Positions 18,317 through 30,506 of a stretch of DNA of 64,000 nucleotides are shown here, piece by piece. The notes beneath the pieces are model-generated. The model did not search any database. It was not told the DNA's origin and worked only from the letters and a program-made list of their open reading frames with translations. Source of the DNA: Candidatus Hydrogenedentota bacterium (lineage in GTDB: Bacteria; Hydrogenedentota; Hydrogenedentia; Hydrogenedentales; CAITNO01); the NCBI GenBank assembly GCA_012730105.1, contig JAAYBJ010000063.1, positions 1 through 64,000 of the forward strand. The letters are read 5' to 3'. The first letter of the stretch is position 1. Each line of letters begins with the position of its first letter. The position numbers were made by a program, and so were the translations under genes.

Positions 18317-19414
18317 TCACAGCCTCTTCAGTCTGGCGGTTTGAACGGTGGCCCGCGCCTGCTCCATAACCACCAGGGAAACTTCGGAACAGGATAATGA
18401 CAGGGGAACATCCAGCACATCCGATGCCAGCCTCGAATAGGTGTCGACCCCGGCGGCGACATTCCGGCCGGAAAGTGCGGCGGCATAGGAGAGAATGGCT
18501 GCGGTGCCAACCCCGGATTCATAGGCACCACTTAGCACAAGCGGGGCGCGGGTGTTGATATTCAGCAAGCGCGGAGGCAGGCACAGGGACGGTTTCCAAA
18601 CCAGCGCTCCCGCCCGCTCTACAACTGATCTCAGTGCATTCTCCTCGGGATCGGAAGCTCCTGCCGCCTTTAATTCTGCACAACGGCCCAATTGTTGCAG
18701 CGTTTCGTCCACAGCGCAAGCGATGCCGGTCGCATCCTGGATGACAGGAATCTGGCGATAGTCTTTGACCGGTTCCTCCAGATACTCTACACAAGCTGGC
18801 GGAAGGGCCCGACAGAACTGAAGGGCATCGTCCAAGATCCACGCCCGGTTGGCATCCAGTCGTAACCGGCTGCCCGGGGGCAGTAGTCCGGTAATCTCAC
18901 CCACTACATCAATGTCCGTTTCAAGAGTCCCCCTGCCGACTTTCAGTTTCACAACGAGACATCCGGAAGCGACCGCTTGGCGAACCCCGTCAATCCGGGT
19001 TGCAGCATCACCGTCCAGGAGCCTGCACAACCGCACCATGTCCGGCGCTCCCGGATGAAGGAATTCATGCACGAGCAGGCCTGTTTCCCGGGCGGCCAGG
19101 GCGTCCAGCGCGCTTTGCAGTGCGAAATACAGGGAAGGCGGGATGGCCTTGCCCGGTCCCAGATAGCGCCGGACCTGTCCCAGGGGCTTTCCCCGCAACT
19201 CCGCCGCCAGGCCATGCGCCCTGTCCGCTACACTATCCAGTAATTCATTGGAAAATCCCGGCAGGGGGGACGCCTCCCCCCAGGCGATTTGCCCGTCCCC
19301 GGCATGCACTGCAACCAACATCCCCTCCCGATGAGTCAAAATACCACCGGGAAGCGCCACAGGCGCCGAAAAAGGCAGGCGATAAGAAAATAATTCGATT
19401 TCTTTAAGAAGCAT
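18317..19414 (-). CDS. menC: o-Succinylbenzoate synthase
   Basis: This enolase-superfamily enzyme of 365 residues dehydrates SHCHC to o-succinylbenzoate in menaquinone synthesis. The catalytic KxK is in VKLKVG. Metal ligands are in LDANRAW, EYLEEPV and AVDET, and the second Lys is in VWKPS. The N-terminal domain begins KEIELFSYRLPFSAPV and contains GWGEAS-like IAWGEASPLPGFS. Start: ATG 19414 has GGAAAA upstream; in-frame starts at 19432 and 19477 lack ribosome-binding sites. It is translationally coupled to menE. The pair implies quinone-linked anaerobic or facultative respiration; menD, menB and menA are not in the window. Confidence 0.85.
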   Translation of the reverse strand: MLLKEIELFSYRLPFSAPVALPGGILTHREGMLVAVHAGDGQIAWGEASPLPGFSNELLDSVADRAHGLAAELRGKPLGQVRRYLGPGKAIPPSLYFALQSALDALAARETGLLVHEFLHPGAPDMVRLCRLLDGDAATRIDGVRQAVASGCLVVKLKVGRGTLETDIDVVGEITGLLPPGSRLRLDANRAWILDDALQFCRALPPACVEYLEEPVKDYRQIPVIQDATGIACAVDETLQQLGRCAELKAAGASDPEENALRSVVERAGALVWKPSLCLPPRLLNINTRAPLVLSGAYESGVGTAAILSYAAALSGRNVAAGVDTYSRLASDVLDVPLSLSCSEVSLVVMEQARATVQTARLKRL

Positions 19415-19579
19415 GGGAAGTTTTCCGGTCATGCCGCACAACGATGGCGCATGACGAAAAAAAATAGTATCATACAAAGACGAGGAAAGATTAACAGGGG
19501 CCGGTTATGCGCGAAGACGCGCTGTCCGACTGGAAGAGACCGGAACCACAAACGCCGGTAAAATCACAAGGTTGAAACT

Positions 19580-20464
19580 ATGCGCTGCAGAACAAAACTT
19601 CTCTTAGGATTTGGTAGTGTTTTACTGGTTCTTCTCCTCCTTACAGGAGCCTTCTTATATCTGTTGTTACACCGCGCAGGAGGACACTATTTCGATTCCA
19701 ACGGCGCCCGGATCTTCTACACGGTGGAGGGGTCCGGCCCGCCGGTAATCCTGATCCATGGGGTTGCCGCGAACGCGGACCTGAATTGGCGGCGTCCGGG
19801 AGTCGTGCGCGCGCTGGCCAAACATTTTCAGGTAATTACCTTTGACCTTCGCGGGCATGGATTAAGCGACAAGCCCGAAGAACCCGAAAAATATGGCATT
19901 CAGATGGTGGAAGACATTACCCGGCTCATGGACCATCTGAAGTTACCGAAAGCCCATATCGCAGGGTATTCCCTGGGCGGATTCATCGCGCTGAAGGCAA
20001 CCACCCTGCATCCTGACCGCTTTATGAGCGTCGCCATATGCGCAGCCGGCTGGAAAAACCCGGAAGACCCCTCCCCCATTCCCAGTCCGTACCGGCCGCC
20101 GGAGCCCAACCCGGAAAACCTTGTTCAGCGGGCATCCGTATTCGCTTTCGCGGCTCCCAAGCCTCTTTTTAACCGCATCCGCAACCGTATCGGCGACTGG
20201 ATCATGGATCCTGAAGCCAAGAGGGCGATCAAAAAAAGCTACATGGATTTGGCCGTACAGCGTCCCGCTCTTGAAGGGAACCAGGTTCCCGTGCTTTGCA
20301 TTATCGGCACCCAAGACGGGTTTCTTTACCTGGCACGCGACCTCGCCGCCGTTACCAGTAACATCGAATCACAAGAAATACCCGGGGTAAACCATTTCAC
20401 CATGCCCTTCTCTTCCTCCTTCAAGGATGCCTTGCGGGCATTTTTCAGCAAACACGCCGCATAA
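19580..20464 (+). CDS. Membrane-anchored alpha/beta hydrolase
   Basis: This protein of 294 residues starts with one hydrophobic anchor (about residues 5-31) and continues with an alpha/beta-hydrolase fold. The oxyanion region is LIHGVAANAD, the nucleophile elbow is GYSLGG, the acid Asp is in GTQDGF, and the catalytic His is in GVNHFTMP. It should be an esterase, lipase or similar hydrolase facing the periplasm; no substrate can be read from the sequence. It is divergent from menC with a 165-base shared upstream region, so it might be thought a MenH-like enzyme, but the membrane anchor argues against that. Confidence 0.8.
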   Translation: MRCRTKLLLGFGSVLLVLLLLTGAFLYLLLHRAGGHYFDSNGARIFYTVEGSGPPVILIHGVAANADLNWRRPGVVRALAKHFQVITFDLRGHGLSDKPEEPEKYGIQMVEDITRLMDHLKLPKAHIAGYSLGGFIALKATTLHPDRFMSVAICAAGWKNPEDPSPIPSPYRPPEPNPENLVQRASVFAFAAPKPLFNRIRNRIGDWIMDPEAKRAIKKSYMDLAVQRPALEGNQVPVLCIIGTQDGFLYLARDLAAVTSNIESQEIPGVNHFTMPFSSSFKDALRAFFSKHAA

Positions 20465-20513
20465 ATCCACAAAGGAGGACGGGCGTCACAATCCTCTTTA
20501 GCCGCGCATCCAT

Positions 20514-20553
20514 AAAAAAACGCGAAGAACAGCCGTTAAACCGTTCTCCGCGT
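20514..20553 (-). terminator. Intrinsic terminator of the nifJ/DHOD-like unit
   Basis: On the minus strand, ACGCGGAGAACGG pairs with CTGTTCTTCGCGT around a short loop (13 positions with two mismatches), followed by seven T residues. It lies 20 bases beyond the stop of the dihydroorotate-dehydrogenase-like gene. Confidence 0.85.
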
Positions 20554-20572
20554 CGATGATGTATTACACCGA

Positions 20573-21571
20573 TCAGAGGGAAGCCGTGTAGTTTGTCAGA
20601 ATCTTGAGGTAGTTCGCACGCTCAAAGGCGGCGGGCTCCTCACACTTGCGCTGGCTCAGACTTCCCTGCATCTGCTTGATGGACTCGTATTCCTTCTCCT
20701 CCATCCACTTCGCCAGGTCATCGCGCACGACACTGAGATGATCAATGCCATTCTTGAGCAGGGCCGACGTCATCATGGCTACTTTCGCGCCGGCCATCAT
20801 GCACTTCAATACATCGGCGGCCGTATGTACCCCGCCCGTCACTGCCATGTCCGCTTTTATGGCCTCGCACAGGATGGCGACCCAGCGCAGGCGCGGCCGC
20901 AGTTCGACGGAACTGCTCAGCATCAAGTCGGGTTTAACTTCGAGTTTTTCAATATTAAGATCGGGCTGATAGAAACGGTTGAACATGACCAAGGCGTCAG
21001 CGCCCGCATCATCAAGCCGCTTCGCCATATTGGCGAAGGCGCTGAAATAGGGGCCGACCTTAACCGCTACCGGTATGGAAACCGTCGCTTTGACATCCCG
21101 GACAAGGTCCAGGTAGAGGTTCTCAACGGTCTGGCCATCCATGTCGGGATCGGTGGGAATGAAATACACGTTCAATTCAACCGCATCCGCGCCCGCTTCT
21201 TCGATCTGTTTCGCGAATTCATGCCAACCGCCCGAGGAAACGCCGTTCAGGCTGCCGATAATCGGTATGTTCGTGGCTGCCTTTGCCTGACGCACATGCT
21301 CGAGGTACCGGTCCGGACCCATTTTATAGTCGCCGGTATCGGGGAAATAGGTAAGCGCTTCGGCAAAGCTTTCCTCGCCCTGCTGCAAATTGGCGTTCAG
21401 CTCATTGCTGAGAAAAGAAATCTGCTCTTCAAACAGGGAGTGGAGCACGACGGCGGCCGCACCGGCGTCTTCCATGCGCTTGATGTTATCCAGGGAGTCG
21501 CTCTGGGGCGAGGGCGACACGACAAGCGGGTTTTTCAGTTCGAATCCCATGTAATTCGTTGTCAGGTTCAT
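20573..21571 (-). CDS. Dihydroorotate dehydrogenase-like flavoprotein
   Basis: This protein of 332 residues has an FMN-binding TIM barrel of the dihydroorotate dehydrogenase family, recognised by MGFELKNPLVVSPSP, IIGSLNGVSSGGWHEFA, ADAVELNVYFIPTDPD, VAVKVGPYF and AVTGGVHTAADV. The Lys in VAVKVGP and the glycine-rich phosphate site are present. This subgroup is commonly found next to pyruvate:ferredoxin oxidoreductase and annotated as DHOD-like; whether it makes orotate or serves another redox reaction is unknown. AGGAG stands 9 bases before the ATG. It follows nifJ by 78 bases in the same direction and ends at an intrinsic terminator, so the two form one unit. Confidence 0.88.
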   Translation of the reverse strand: MNLTTNYMGFELKNPLVVSPSPQSDSLDNIKRMEDAGAAAVVLHSLFEEQISFLSNELNANLQQGEESFAEALTYFPDTGDYKMGPDRYLEHVRQAKAATNIPIIGSLNGVSSGGWHEFAKQIEEAGADAVELNVYFIPTDPDMDGQTVENLYLDLVRDVKATVSIPVAVKVGPYFSAFANMAKRLDDAGADALVMFNRFYQPDLNIEKLEVKPDLMLSSSVELRPRLRWVAILCEAIKADMAVTGGVHTAADVLKCMMAGAKVAMMTSALLKNGIDHLSVVRDDLAKWMEEKEYESIKQMQGSLSQRKCEEPAAFERANYLKILTNYTASL

Positions 21572-21649
21572 CTGTATCTTCTCCTAAGGCCGGCGCCGGA
21601 CATCCGGCTGGCAACGGTTGTTTTACCTAGACGGAACAGTACTCGTTAT

Positions 21650-25243
<3,594 letters not shown>

Positions 25244-25569
25244 AATCGTATCGACTCCACTTTGCAGTTTAGGGGTAAACAGTACTCAAACGCCGGGAAA
25301 CCGCCCCGCACCTGCACGGCACTTCTGCCGGCAATAAACATCACCGCGCTGCAGCGTGACCGCGCACCCGGAAACGCGCGGTTGTTCACCATCAAAAAAA
25401 GGTTTTGAGCACCTTGGGATTACAGCGTAGGCGGAAAGTTATTATGCGCCATATAACCGCCCGAATCAAGAAGTGATATGATCATTTGTTAAGTATACTA
25501 ATCCACAATTTTACAGAACATGCCTGTTTTCATTGCTTGTAATAGCGACATGTCTTTTAAAACGACCGT
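25244..25569. other. Intergenic region between nifJ and the GT-C gene
   Basis: No gene is visible in these 326 bases. They contain the nifJ promoter candidate at 25441-25469 and the roughly 190-base leader of nifJ. Within the leader is a short stem AAGGT/ACCTT followed by seven T (about 25391-25414, minus strand), which could be a weak attenuator, and GC-rich self-complementary stretches nearer the ATG. Confidence 0.5.
25441..25469 (-). promoter_or_regulatory. Candidate nifJ promoter
   Basis: On the minus strand, TTGATT and CATAAT are separated by 17 bases, matching sigma-70-type boxes at four and five of six positions. Transcription would start about 190 bases before the nifJ ATG. Confidence 0.45.
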
Positions 25570-27228
25570 TCATCGCCGGATGTGATAAGCAAGAAGTAGC
25601 TGAGGTCCGTAAAAGAAGTGCCTTGAGTACTCCACCCCCTTTCCCATAAACAAATGTTCCACGGGCGGCAACATTATGGGGTCTTCCAGTTGCTCTGTCT
25701 CTTCCAGCACAAACCAAACACTTTCCGCATTCATAAGTTCTTTGTCAAGCCAAAGAGAAATCTCCTTAAGAGAATAAACCTGTACAATGCGGTCCGCCGG
25801 CAATGTGCTGTTATAGGCCACCTGGGAAGCAAGCAGGGGAGAATCCCCCAATACGGCAACGGATTGACCGTCATAACCGGTTTCGAGCAGTTGGCCTAAG
25901 GCCAGATAGTTCCCCCGGATAGGCAATATCGTCGTGCTTAAGCCGAAAATCATCATGAGGATAATGATGCCCGCCCCCCACGCCACCATTCTTTTTGGTT
26001 TTCTGATTGCAATCACACTTCCGGCCACCAGCAGATGAAGCGACGGCGACGCGAAGATGGTATAGCGTGGTACTAAGGCCGCCGAGTTAACCAGGACAAC
26101 AGGGACATACAGCATAAGCGCCGGCATCAGGAACCAAAGCAACAGGAACCGCATGGCTGAGGTCTCGCCCTTTTGCTGCTCCGCTTCGGAAAGTGCGGCC
26201 CCTGGAATTGATTTGCGTTCTTCAGAGGTCCTTAGGAACCATGAAGCCCGTTCCGTGACGATTTGTTTTAGCACAGACACCAGGGAAATCAGAAAGAAAA
26301 GGGCGAGCAATAAAGAGGCGACCACCAAGACCCTGGCCAACATGGATTCCCGGACGCTGATTAATCCTGCGTCTATAAGATACGCTGTGGGTAATGCGTT
26401 CATCACATAAGAAGTATCCTTGAAAAAAGGGACTATCATACCCACAAGCAACATGACGGGATTACTCAGCGCTGTGTTGCCGACATCAGGACGGGATTGG
26501 TAATGCATGGTCGTCAGTACCTGGGCCGCCAGGGGCAGCATCGAGAGCGCCTGAAAACCTCCCCAAAGCACTATGGCGGACCATTGACGGCGCAGCCACA
26601 GGAGCGCTCCCACACCCCATACCGCTACAAGCAGGACGCCTCCCAAGTGCGTCCAGACCAGCAACATGCCGGCCGCTGCGTTAATAATCCACCAGCGCAT
26701 ACCGCCGTAATGCAACATGCGCCAGAAGGCATAAGCGGAAACCAGCGCAAAAAACACAACGAAAGAATAGCATCGAATTCCCTGGGCATGATAGATCTGC
26801 TGCGGTGAAAACGCGAACAAGGCCAAGGCGAACAAGGCGCCTTTCCCGCCCAACAGACTCCGGCCGAGTATATACATCATGCAAAGACTGGCCAAACCCA
26901 ATCCAATGGATAAACAGCGAAGCGCCACGGCGCGGGTGCCGACAAGCCGTGCCCACCAGTATAGCGACACATGATACAGGGGAGGCATAAAGGGGTCGTG
27001 CTGCCGGTAGCTAGCCTTGAAATCCGACCACGTGGCGACATCCAGGTAAGCGACACTTACATACTCATCGCTCCAAACGGACTGGGATGGCAGGCAGTAC
27101 ATCCTCAACACACAGGCGGCAAGAATAATCAGGACCGCCGTCGCATGCTCCCAGCATCCCTTGCGGGGCATTCCCGCATATCCGTTCCCAGCCGTCACTT
27201 TCGATAGCGGATTTATCTGGCTGGACAC
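25570..27228 (-). CDS. GT-C family membrane glycosyltransferase (ArnT/PMT-like)
   Basis: This polytopic membrane protein of 552 residues is paralogous to the N-terminal half of the 14287-16812 product: VWSDEYVSVAYLD with the acidic pair in the first loop, MPPLYHVSLYWW, and FSPQQIYHAQGIRCYSF. It should use a polyprenyl-phosphate sugar to glycosylate a periplasmic acceptor. It lacks the TPR extension and ends in a short soluble domain of about 120 residues. GTG 27228 is favoured by AGAGGAAG seven bases upstream; a TTG three bases before and an ATG at 27267 are also open. It is last in a run of minus-strand surface-protein genes, behind the two SGNH-like genes. Confidence 0.75.
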   Translation of the reverse strand: MSSQINPLSKVTAGNGYAGMPRKGCWEHATAVLIILAACVLRMYCLPSQSVWSDEYVSVAYLDVATWSDFKASYRQHDPFMPPLYHVSLYWWARLVGTRAVALRCLSIGLGLASLCMMYILGRSLLGGKGALFALALFAFSPQQIYHAQGIRCYSFVVFFALVSAYAFWRMLHYGGMRWWIINAAAGMLLVWTHLGGVLLVAVWGVGALLWLRRQWSAIVLWGGFQALSMLPLAAQVLTTMHYQSRPDVGNTALSNPVMLLVGMIVPFFKDTSYVMNALPTAYLIDAGLISVRESMLARVLVVASLLLALFFLISLVSVLKQIVTERASWFLRTSEERKSIPGAALSEAEQQKGETSAMRFLLLWFLMPALMLYVPVVLVNSAALVPRYTIFASPSLHLLVAGSVIAIRKPKRMVAWGAGIIILMMIFGLSTTILPIRGNYLALGQLLETGYDGQSVAVLGDSPLLASQVAYNSTLPADRIVQVYSLKEISLWLDKELMNAESVWFVLEETEQLEDPIMLPPVEHLFMGKGVEYSRHFFYGPQLLLAYHIRR

Positions 27229-27358
27229 CAATGAACTTCCTCTCGGTAAATAACAATGACACTGCATTCCCGGATTTGATATAAAACCGGAAATCCTATA
27301 GAAAAAACATTACGCTGCGGTACGCTTCACCGCGCCGGTAAAGAGACTTACAAGTCAT

Positions 27359-29029
27359 TCAGCCTGTACGCTGTATTTCCTGAAACCTTTTCTCCAATAT
27401 CGGTCGGATAGCCTTGAATAGTATTTCCGTCTTGGCCTCGATTCCTGCAGGTGTCATGTGGCAGAAATCCGTAAATAGGGAAACGCCTCCGCGTAGATTT
27501 TCCGCCACAGGGATATATATTCCATCTACGGCAGCGGCGGCATCCTGCAATACCAGGTTGCTTTCCTTGATATACTTCGCATACGTATCCAACTTAAAGG
27601 CCGGAAATTCCCACGTATACTGCCCCTGATAGTTGTAATACTGTCGCTCCTTGGCCGTTATGGTTTCCGGGTGCGGCCAGGCAATGGAAGCAAAAGCGAC
27701 GGCGGCGCCCTGCCGTTGAAACAGGAAAGACATCAGCGCCAGATTACGCCCCATATACTCGCGGTGAAAGTCCTGAAACGTTTCCAGGGAAGGGGCGCCT
27801 ATGGAAGGAAAAAACATTCGGGCGCTGCGGAGATGAGCGGGAAGAAAATTTACCAGCCACATATTGTGTTTTAACAGGGTGTCATTCACGCCCAGATGCA
27901 AGATCACGAGATCGGGCTCCAGCGCCAGATAGTCTGGAAGGCGGAGCAAATGAAGGGGCGTCGCGATACCGGGTACCCCCGCGTTCACGACTTCAATCTC
28001 CTTTCCAGGAAAAACATTCCTCAATCGGGCTTCGAGCAATGCCGGGAAAGTGGATTCATTGGTAGCCCCCTCCTGCGTTGTCGATCCGCCCACACATACG
28101 ATGCGAAACATCCCTTCCGGCTTGGGCACGGCACGTTCGACATCCCGGAATCCCAGGCTGTTCGTTGTAAATCCGGGATGGGTCGACCCGGCATAGTTGG
28201 GCTTAAAACGATAGTGCGGCACCACCCAGCGAGAATCTTCGGGCAGTTGGCCAGCCGGACCTGTAGTGATTTCATCGGGATTCAGGCTTACGAACACGCA
28301 CCCGTTTCCCCCGTTTTCTCCCCCACCCGGAGCCGGAATACAACTTGCCGATAGCACCGCCATGGGTTCAACGGGATTCGGCCAATAGAGGGAAAATGTT
28401 TCAGGCTGGCCGCTTTTCAGCGCTGTGTCCAAGGCGTTATATACGGCACTCACAATACCGGAACTGCAAATGGCAACACGGAACAAAACGTACTGAATCC
28501 CCTCAAAAAAAAACTTGTCGGAACCGTAAACCTTTATAATCTGTTTGTCCGGGCTGAAAACAAGTATCATCTCTTTTCGGAGCCGTGCATACAGTTCCCG
28601 GGCGTCGGGAGAAAGGTTAAAAAAAGCCGCACGATGGGCTTGCCGTTCCTCCCCCCCCCCTGAATGAAGCGGCCCCCAAGCGAGTGCCTGTTCGAGGGAA
28701 GTGTCTATCGCGGAGGGAACCGGCCTCGTATCCCAGCCGCCCACCTCTTCAGGCAAAAAAATATCAACCGCATTTATATCCAACGAACTGTCGGATTCAG
28801 GCAAAGGCTGACCGGCGCGATAAGCGGCAATCAGGGGATTGGAACGTTCCATGCGCAACTGATATACAAGTGCCGCCCCCTCCATAAACACAACAACCGC
28901 CGCACACCACAAGAAGGCAACCAGACACACGTATATGCTTTTAAAGAATCGCCTTTTCATTTGGTACTCATGGGGTCTAAGTTGCAGATTCCTGCCGGTC
29001 TCCATCTCAAGACGCGTCACAGCCTTCAA
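27359..29029 (-). CDS. Membrane-anchored SGNH/GDSL hydrolase-like protein
   Basis: This protein of 556 residues has a basic start, one transmembrane segment (about residues 30-55), an unassigned region, and a C-terminal SGNH domain. The four blocks of that domain are GGSTTQEG (Ser), NAGVPG (Gly), LGVNDT (Asn) and DFCHMTPAG (Asp, His). It probably acts as an esterase or O-acyltransferase-like enzyme on a glycan outside the cytoplasm. The start is uncertain: the TTG at 29029 is listed, GGAGG is 16 bases before it, and an ATG at 28960 (MKRRFFKS) would give a more typical membrane anchor. A tiny frame MEDVFVFD with its own position next to GGAGG overlaps the TTG. It follows another SGNH-like gene by 24 bases. 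Confidence 0.72.
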   Translation of the reverse strand: MKAVTRLEMETGRNLQLRPHEYQMKRRFFKSIYVCLVAFLWCAAVVVFMEGAALVYQLRMERSNPLIAAYRAGQPLPESDSSLDINAVDIFLPEEVGGWDTRPVPSAIDTSLEQALAWGPLHSGGGEERQAHRAAFFNLSPDARELYARLRKEMILVFSPDKQIIKVYGSDKFFFEGIQYVLFRVAICSSGIVSAVYNALDTALKSGQPETFSLYWPNPVEPMAVLSASCIPAPGGGENGGNGCVFVSLNPDEITTGPAGQLPEDSRWVVPHYRFKPNYAGSTHPGFTTNSLGFRDVERAVPKPEGMFRIVCVGGSTTQEGATNESTFPALLEARLRNVFPGKEIEVVNAGVPGIATPLHLLRLPDYLALEPDLVILHLGVNDTLLKHNMWLVNFLPAHLRSARMFFPSIGAPSLETFQDFHREYMGRNLALMSFLFQRQGAAVAFASIAWPHPETITAKERQYYNYQGQYTWEFPAFKLDTYAKYIKESNLVLQDAAAAVDGIYIPVAENLRGGVSLFTDFCHMTPAGIEAKTEILFKAIRPILEKRFQEIQRTG

Positions 29030-29053
29030 TCGAAAACAAATACGTCCTCCATA

Positions 29054-30280
29054 TTAACCGCCAATTTTGGCAATACTCCGAATTTCCGCCTCAAATGCCC
29101 TTAGTACGATTTCGCGACCAGCGTCGGTGAGATGACAATGATCGCTCAACAGGGTTTCGCCAGGCACGCCATGGGGTTCCGCCTCCAGAATCAGTTTTTC
29201 TCCCTCAACCAGGGGCAGGGAAAACTGTTGGGCGACCTCCTTTATAATCCTGTTTTCCGTATCGGACGCCTGGTGGCGGGGGGAACCAGCCAAGGCTTCA
29301 CGGGCAAGGGCCATTCCTTCCTCATAGCGGCCTTCATCGTACAATTGCTGAATTCGTGCTCCTGTGTCCGCAAGGGTCGCGTGAAGACCCGGTTTCCAGT
29401 AGTTCGAGGCAACCGTGCTGATGATGACGGGGATGTCTTCCTCTCTACATTGGGAAACAATGGCTGCAAGATTTTCCCGGTAAAGATTCATATGCGCGGC
29501 GATTTCCTCGGCGGAAAACGCGTACATGCCGGTGCTTGCGTCGATTTCAGGCGGCACGGTTTCGCGCAGTGTCTGGACATCGAGACACGTCATCTGCACG
29601 CTGGCAAGCATGTCCCTTAGCAAACGAAGCATGGCCAGGGAATAGGCGGCCTTCTGGACCGGAATCGACTCCACATTCACCAGGGCTTTGTGGATCATCT
29701 CCTCGAATTCATTGTGGCCAGAATAGATCAACAGCATGTCCGGCTCATAGCTGAGGAGTTCCGGCATCATGATTCTAAGGCGGCTTGTGCCATAGGCGCA
29801 GCCGCCGCAGTTGATAATTTCAAACCGTCGGTTTTCTCCGGGAGTGCGCGTAAGCCTTGAGGACATTTTATACAAATTGTAATTCATGTAATTGACATTT
29901 GAGCCGCCGATAATAATGATGCGGTAAATGTCGGAGGGTTTGGGCATGTCAAAGGACTGTTTGACGAAGGATATGACCTTTTCCGGGCGCGTAATCATCT
30001 TGTTGCGCAACAGGCCACCCGGTTCAAACACCCGGCTGCCTTCGTTAAATCCCCATCCATAGTCCAGCGTTAGCGGAGGTTTCCACAGTTCCAGCAGGCG
30101 CGCCCCCCCCTCTGCCACCCCAAACAGAACCAGGGCTGGAAGCAGAGAATAGAGTATGGTCTTGCCCACGGAAAACTTGGGGGAAGACTCGTTTGGAAGT
30201 CTTTTATCGCGCATCATCTTATTTCTACCCAACCCATCAGAAAAGCCCTCGGGAAGCCCAACCGCCGAAACCTCATGCAT
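29054..30280 (-). CDS. Membrane-anchored SGNH/GDSL hydrolase-like protein
   Basis: This protein of 408 residues has a transmembrane helix at about residues 37-55 (TILYSLLPALVLFGVAEG). An SGNH-type domain follows: IIIIGGSNVNYMNYN (Ser block), NCGGCAYGTSR, YSGHNEFEE (with the GHNEF version of the Asn block) and DHCHLTDAG (Asp/His). This GHNEF subgroup is often found with TPR and surface-polysaccharide genes; the substrate is unknown. ATG 30280 is selected because GGAG lies seven bases upstream. The frame is open much further but then runs into the divergent sulfatase-fold gene. It probably forms an operon with the next two minus-strand genes. Confidence 0.72.
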   Translation of the reverse strand: MHEVSAVGLPEGFSDGLGRNKMMRDKRLPNESSPKFSVGKTILYSLLPALVLFGVAEGGARLLELWKPPLTLDYGWGFNEGSRVFEPGGLLRNKMITRPEKVISFVKQSFDMPKPSDIYRIIIIGGSNVNYMNYNLYKMSSRLTRTPGENRRFEIINCGGCAYGTSRLRIMMPELLSYEPDMLLIYSGHNEFEEMIHKALVNVESIPVQKAAYSLAMLRLLRDMLASVQMTCLDVQTLRETVPPEIDASTGMYAFSAEEIAAHMNLYRENLAAIVSQCREEDIPVIISTVASNYWKPGLHATLADTGARIQQLYDEGRYEEGMALAREALAGSPRHQASDTENRIIKEVAQQFSLPLVEGEKLILEAEPHGVPGETLLSDHCHLTDAGREIVLRAFEAEIRSIAKIGG

Positions 30281-30356
30281 TACCTGGCTCCACCCGGCTC
30301 TATTGCGGGAATCCCGCTGATTGGACATCCTATTCACACCACCATTGCTTGCGAAG

Positions 30357-30385
30357 TTTACCATTACCCTGATTTCTGTTACAAT
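30357..30385 (+). promoter_or_regulatory. Candidate promoter for the sulfatase-fold gene
   Basis: TTTACC and TACAAT are separated by exactly 17 bases, in the 226-base divergent region. The -10 box matches at five of six positions. The leader to the ATG at 30507 would be about 115 bases. Confidence 0.5.
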
Positions 30386-30506
30386 ATTTGCTCCATGTTT
30401 CCAGGCTTCAAAAAATGCGATAGCATCCAGATTACAGACTTTGGTAAAGAATGGAAACATGCCGTAAAGGATTCCCGTTGCATGCCTCCTACAAGGACAA
30501 CAACCG

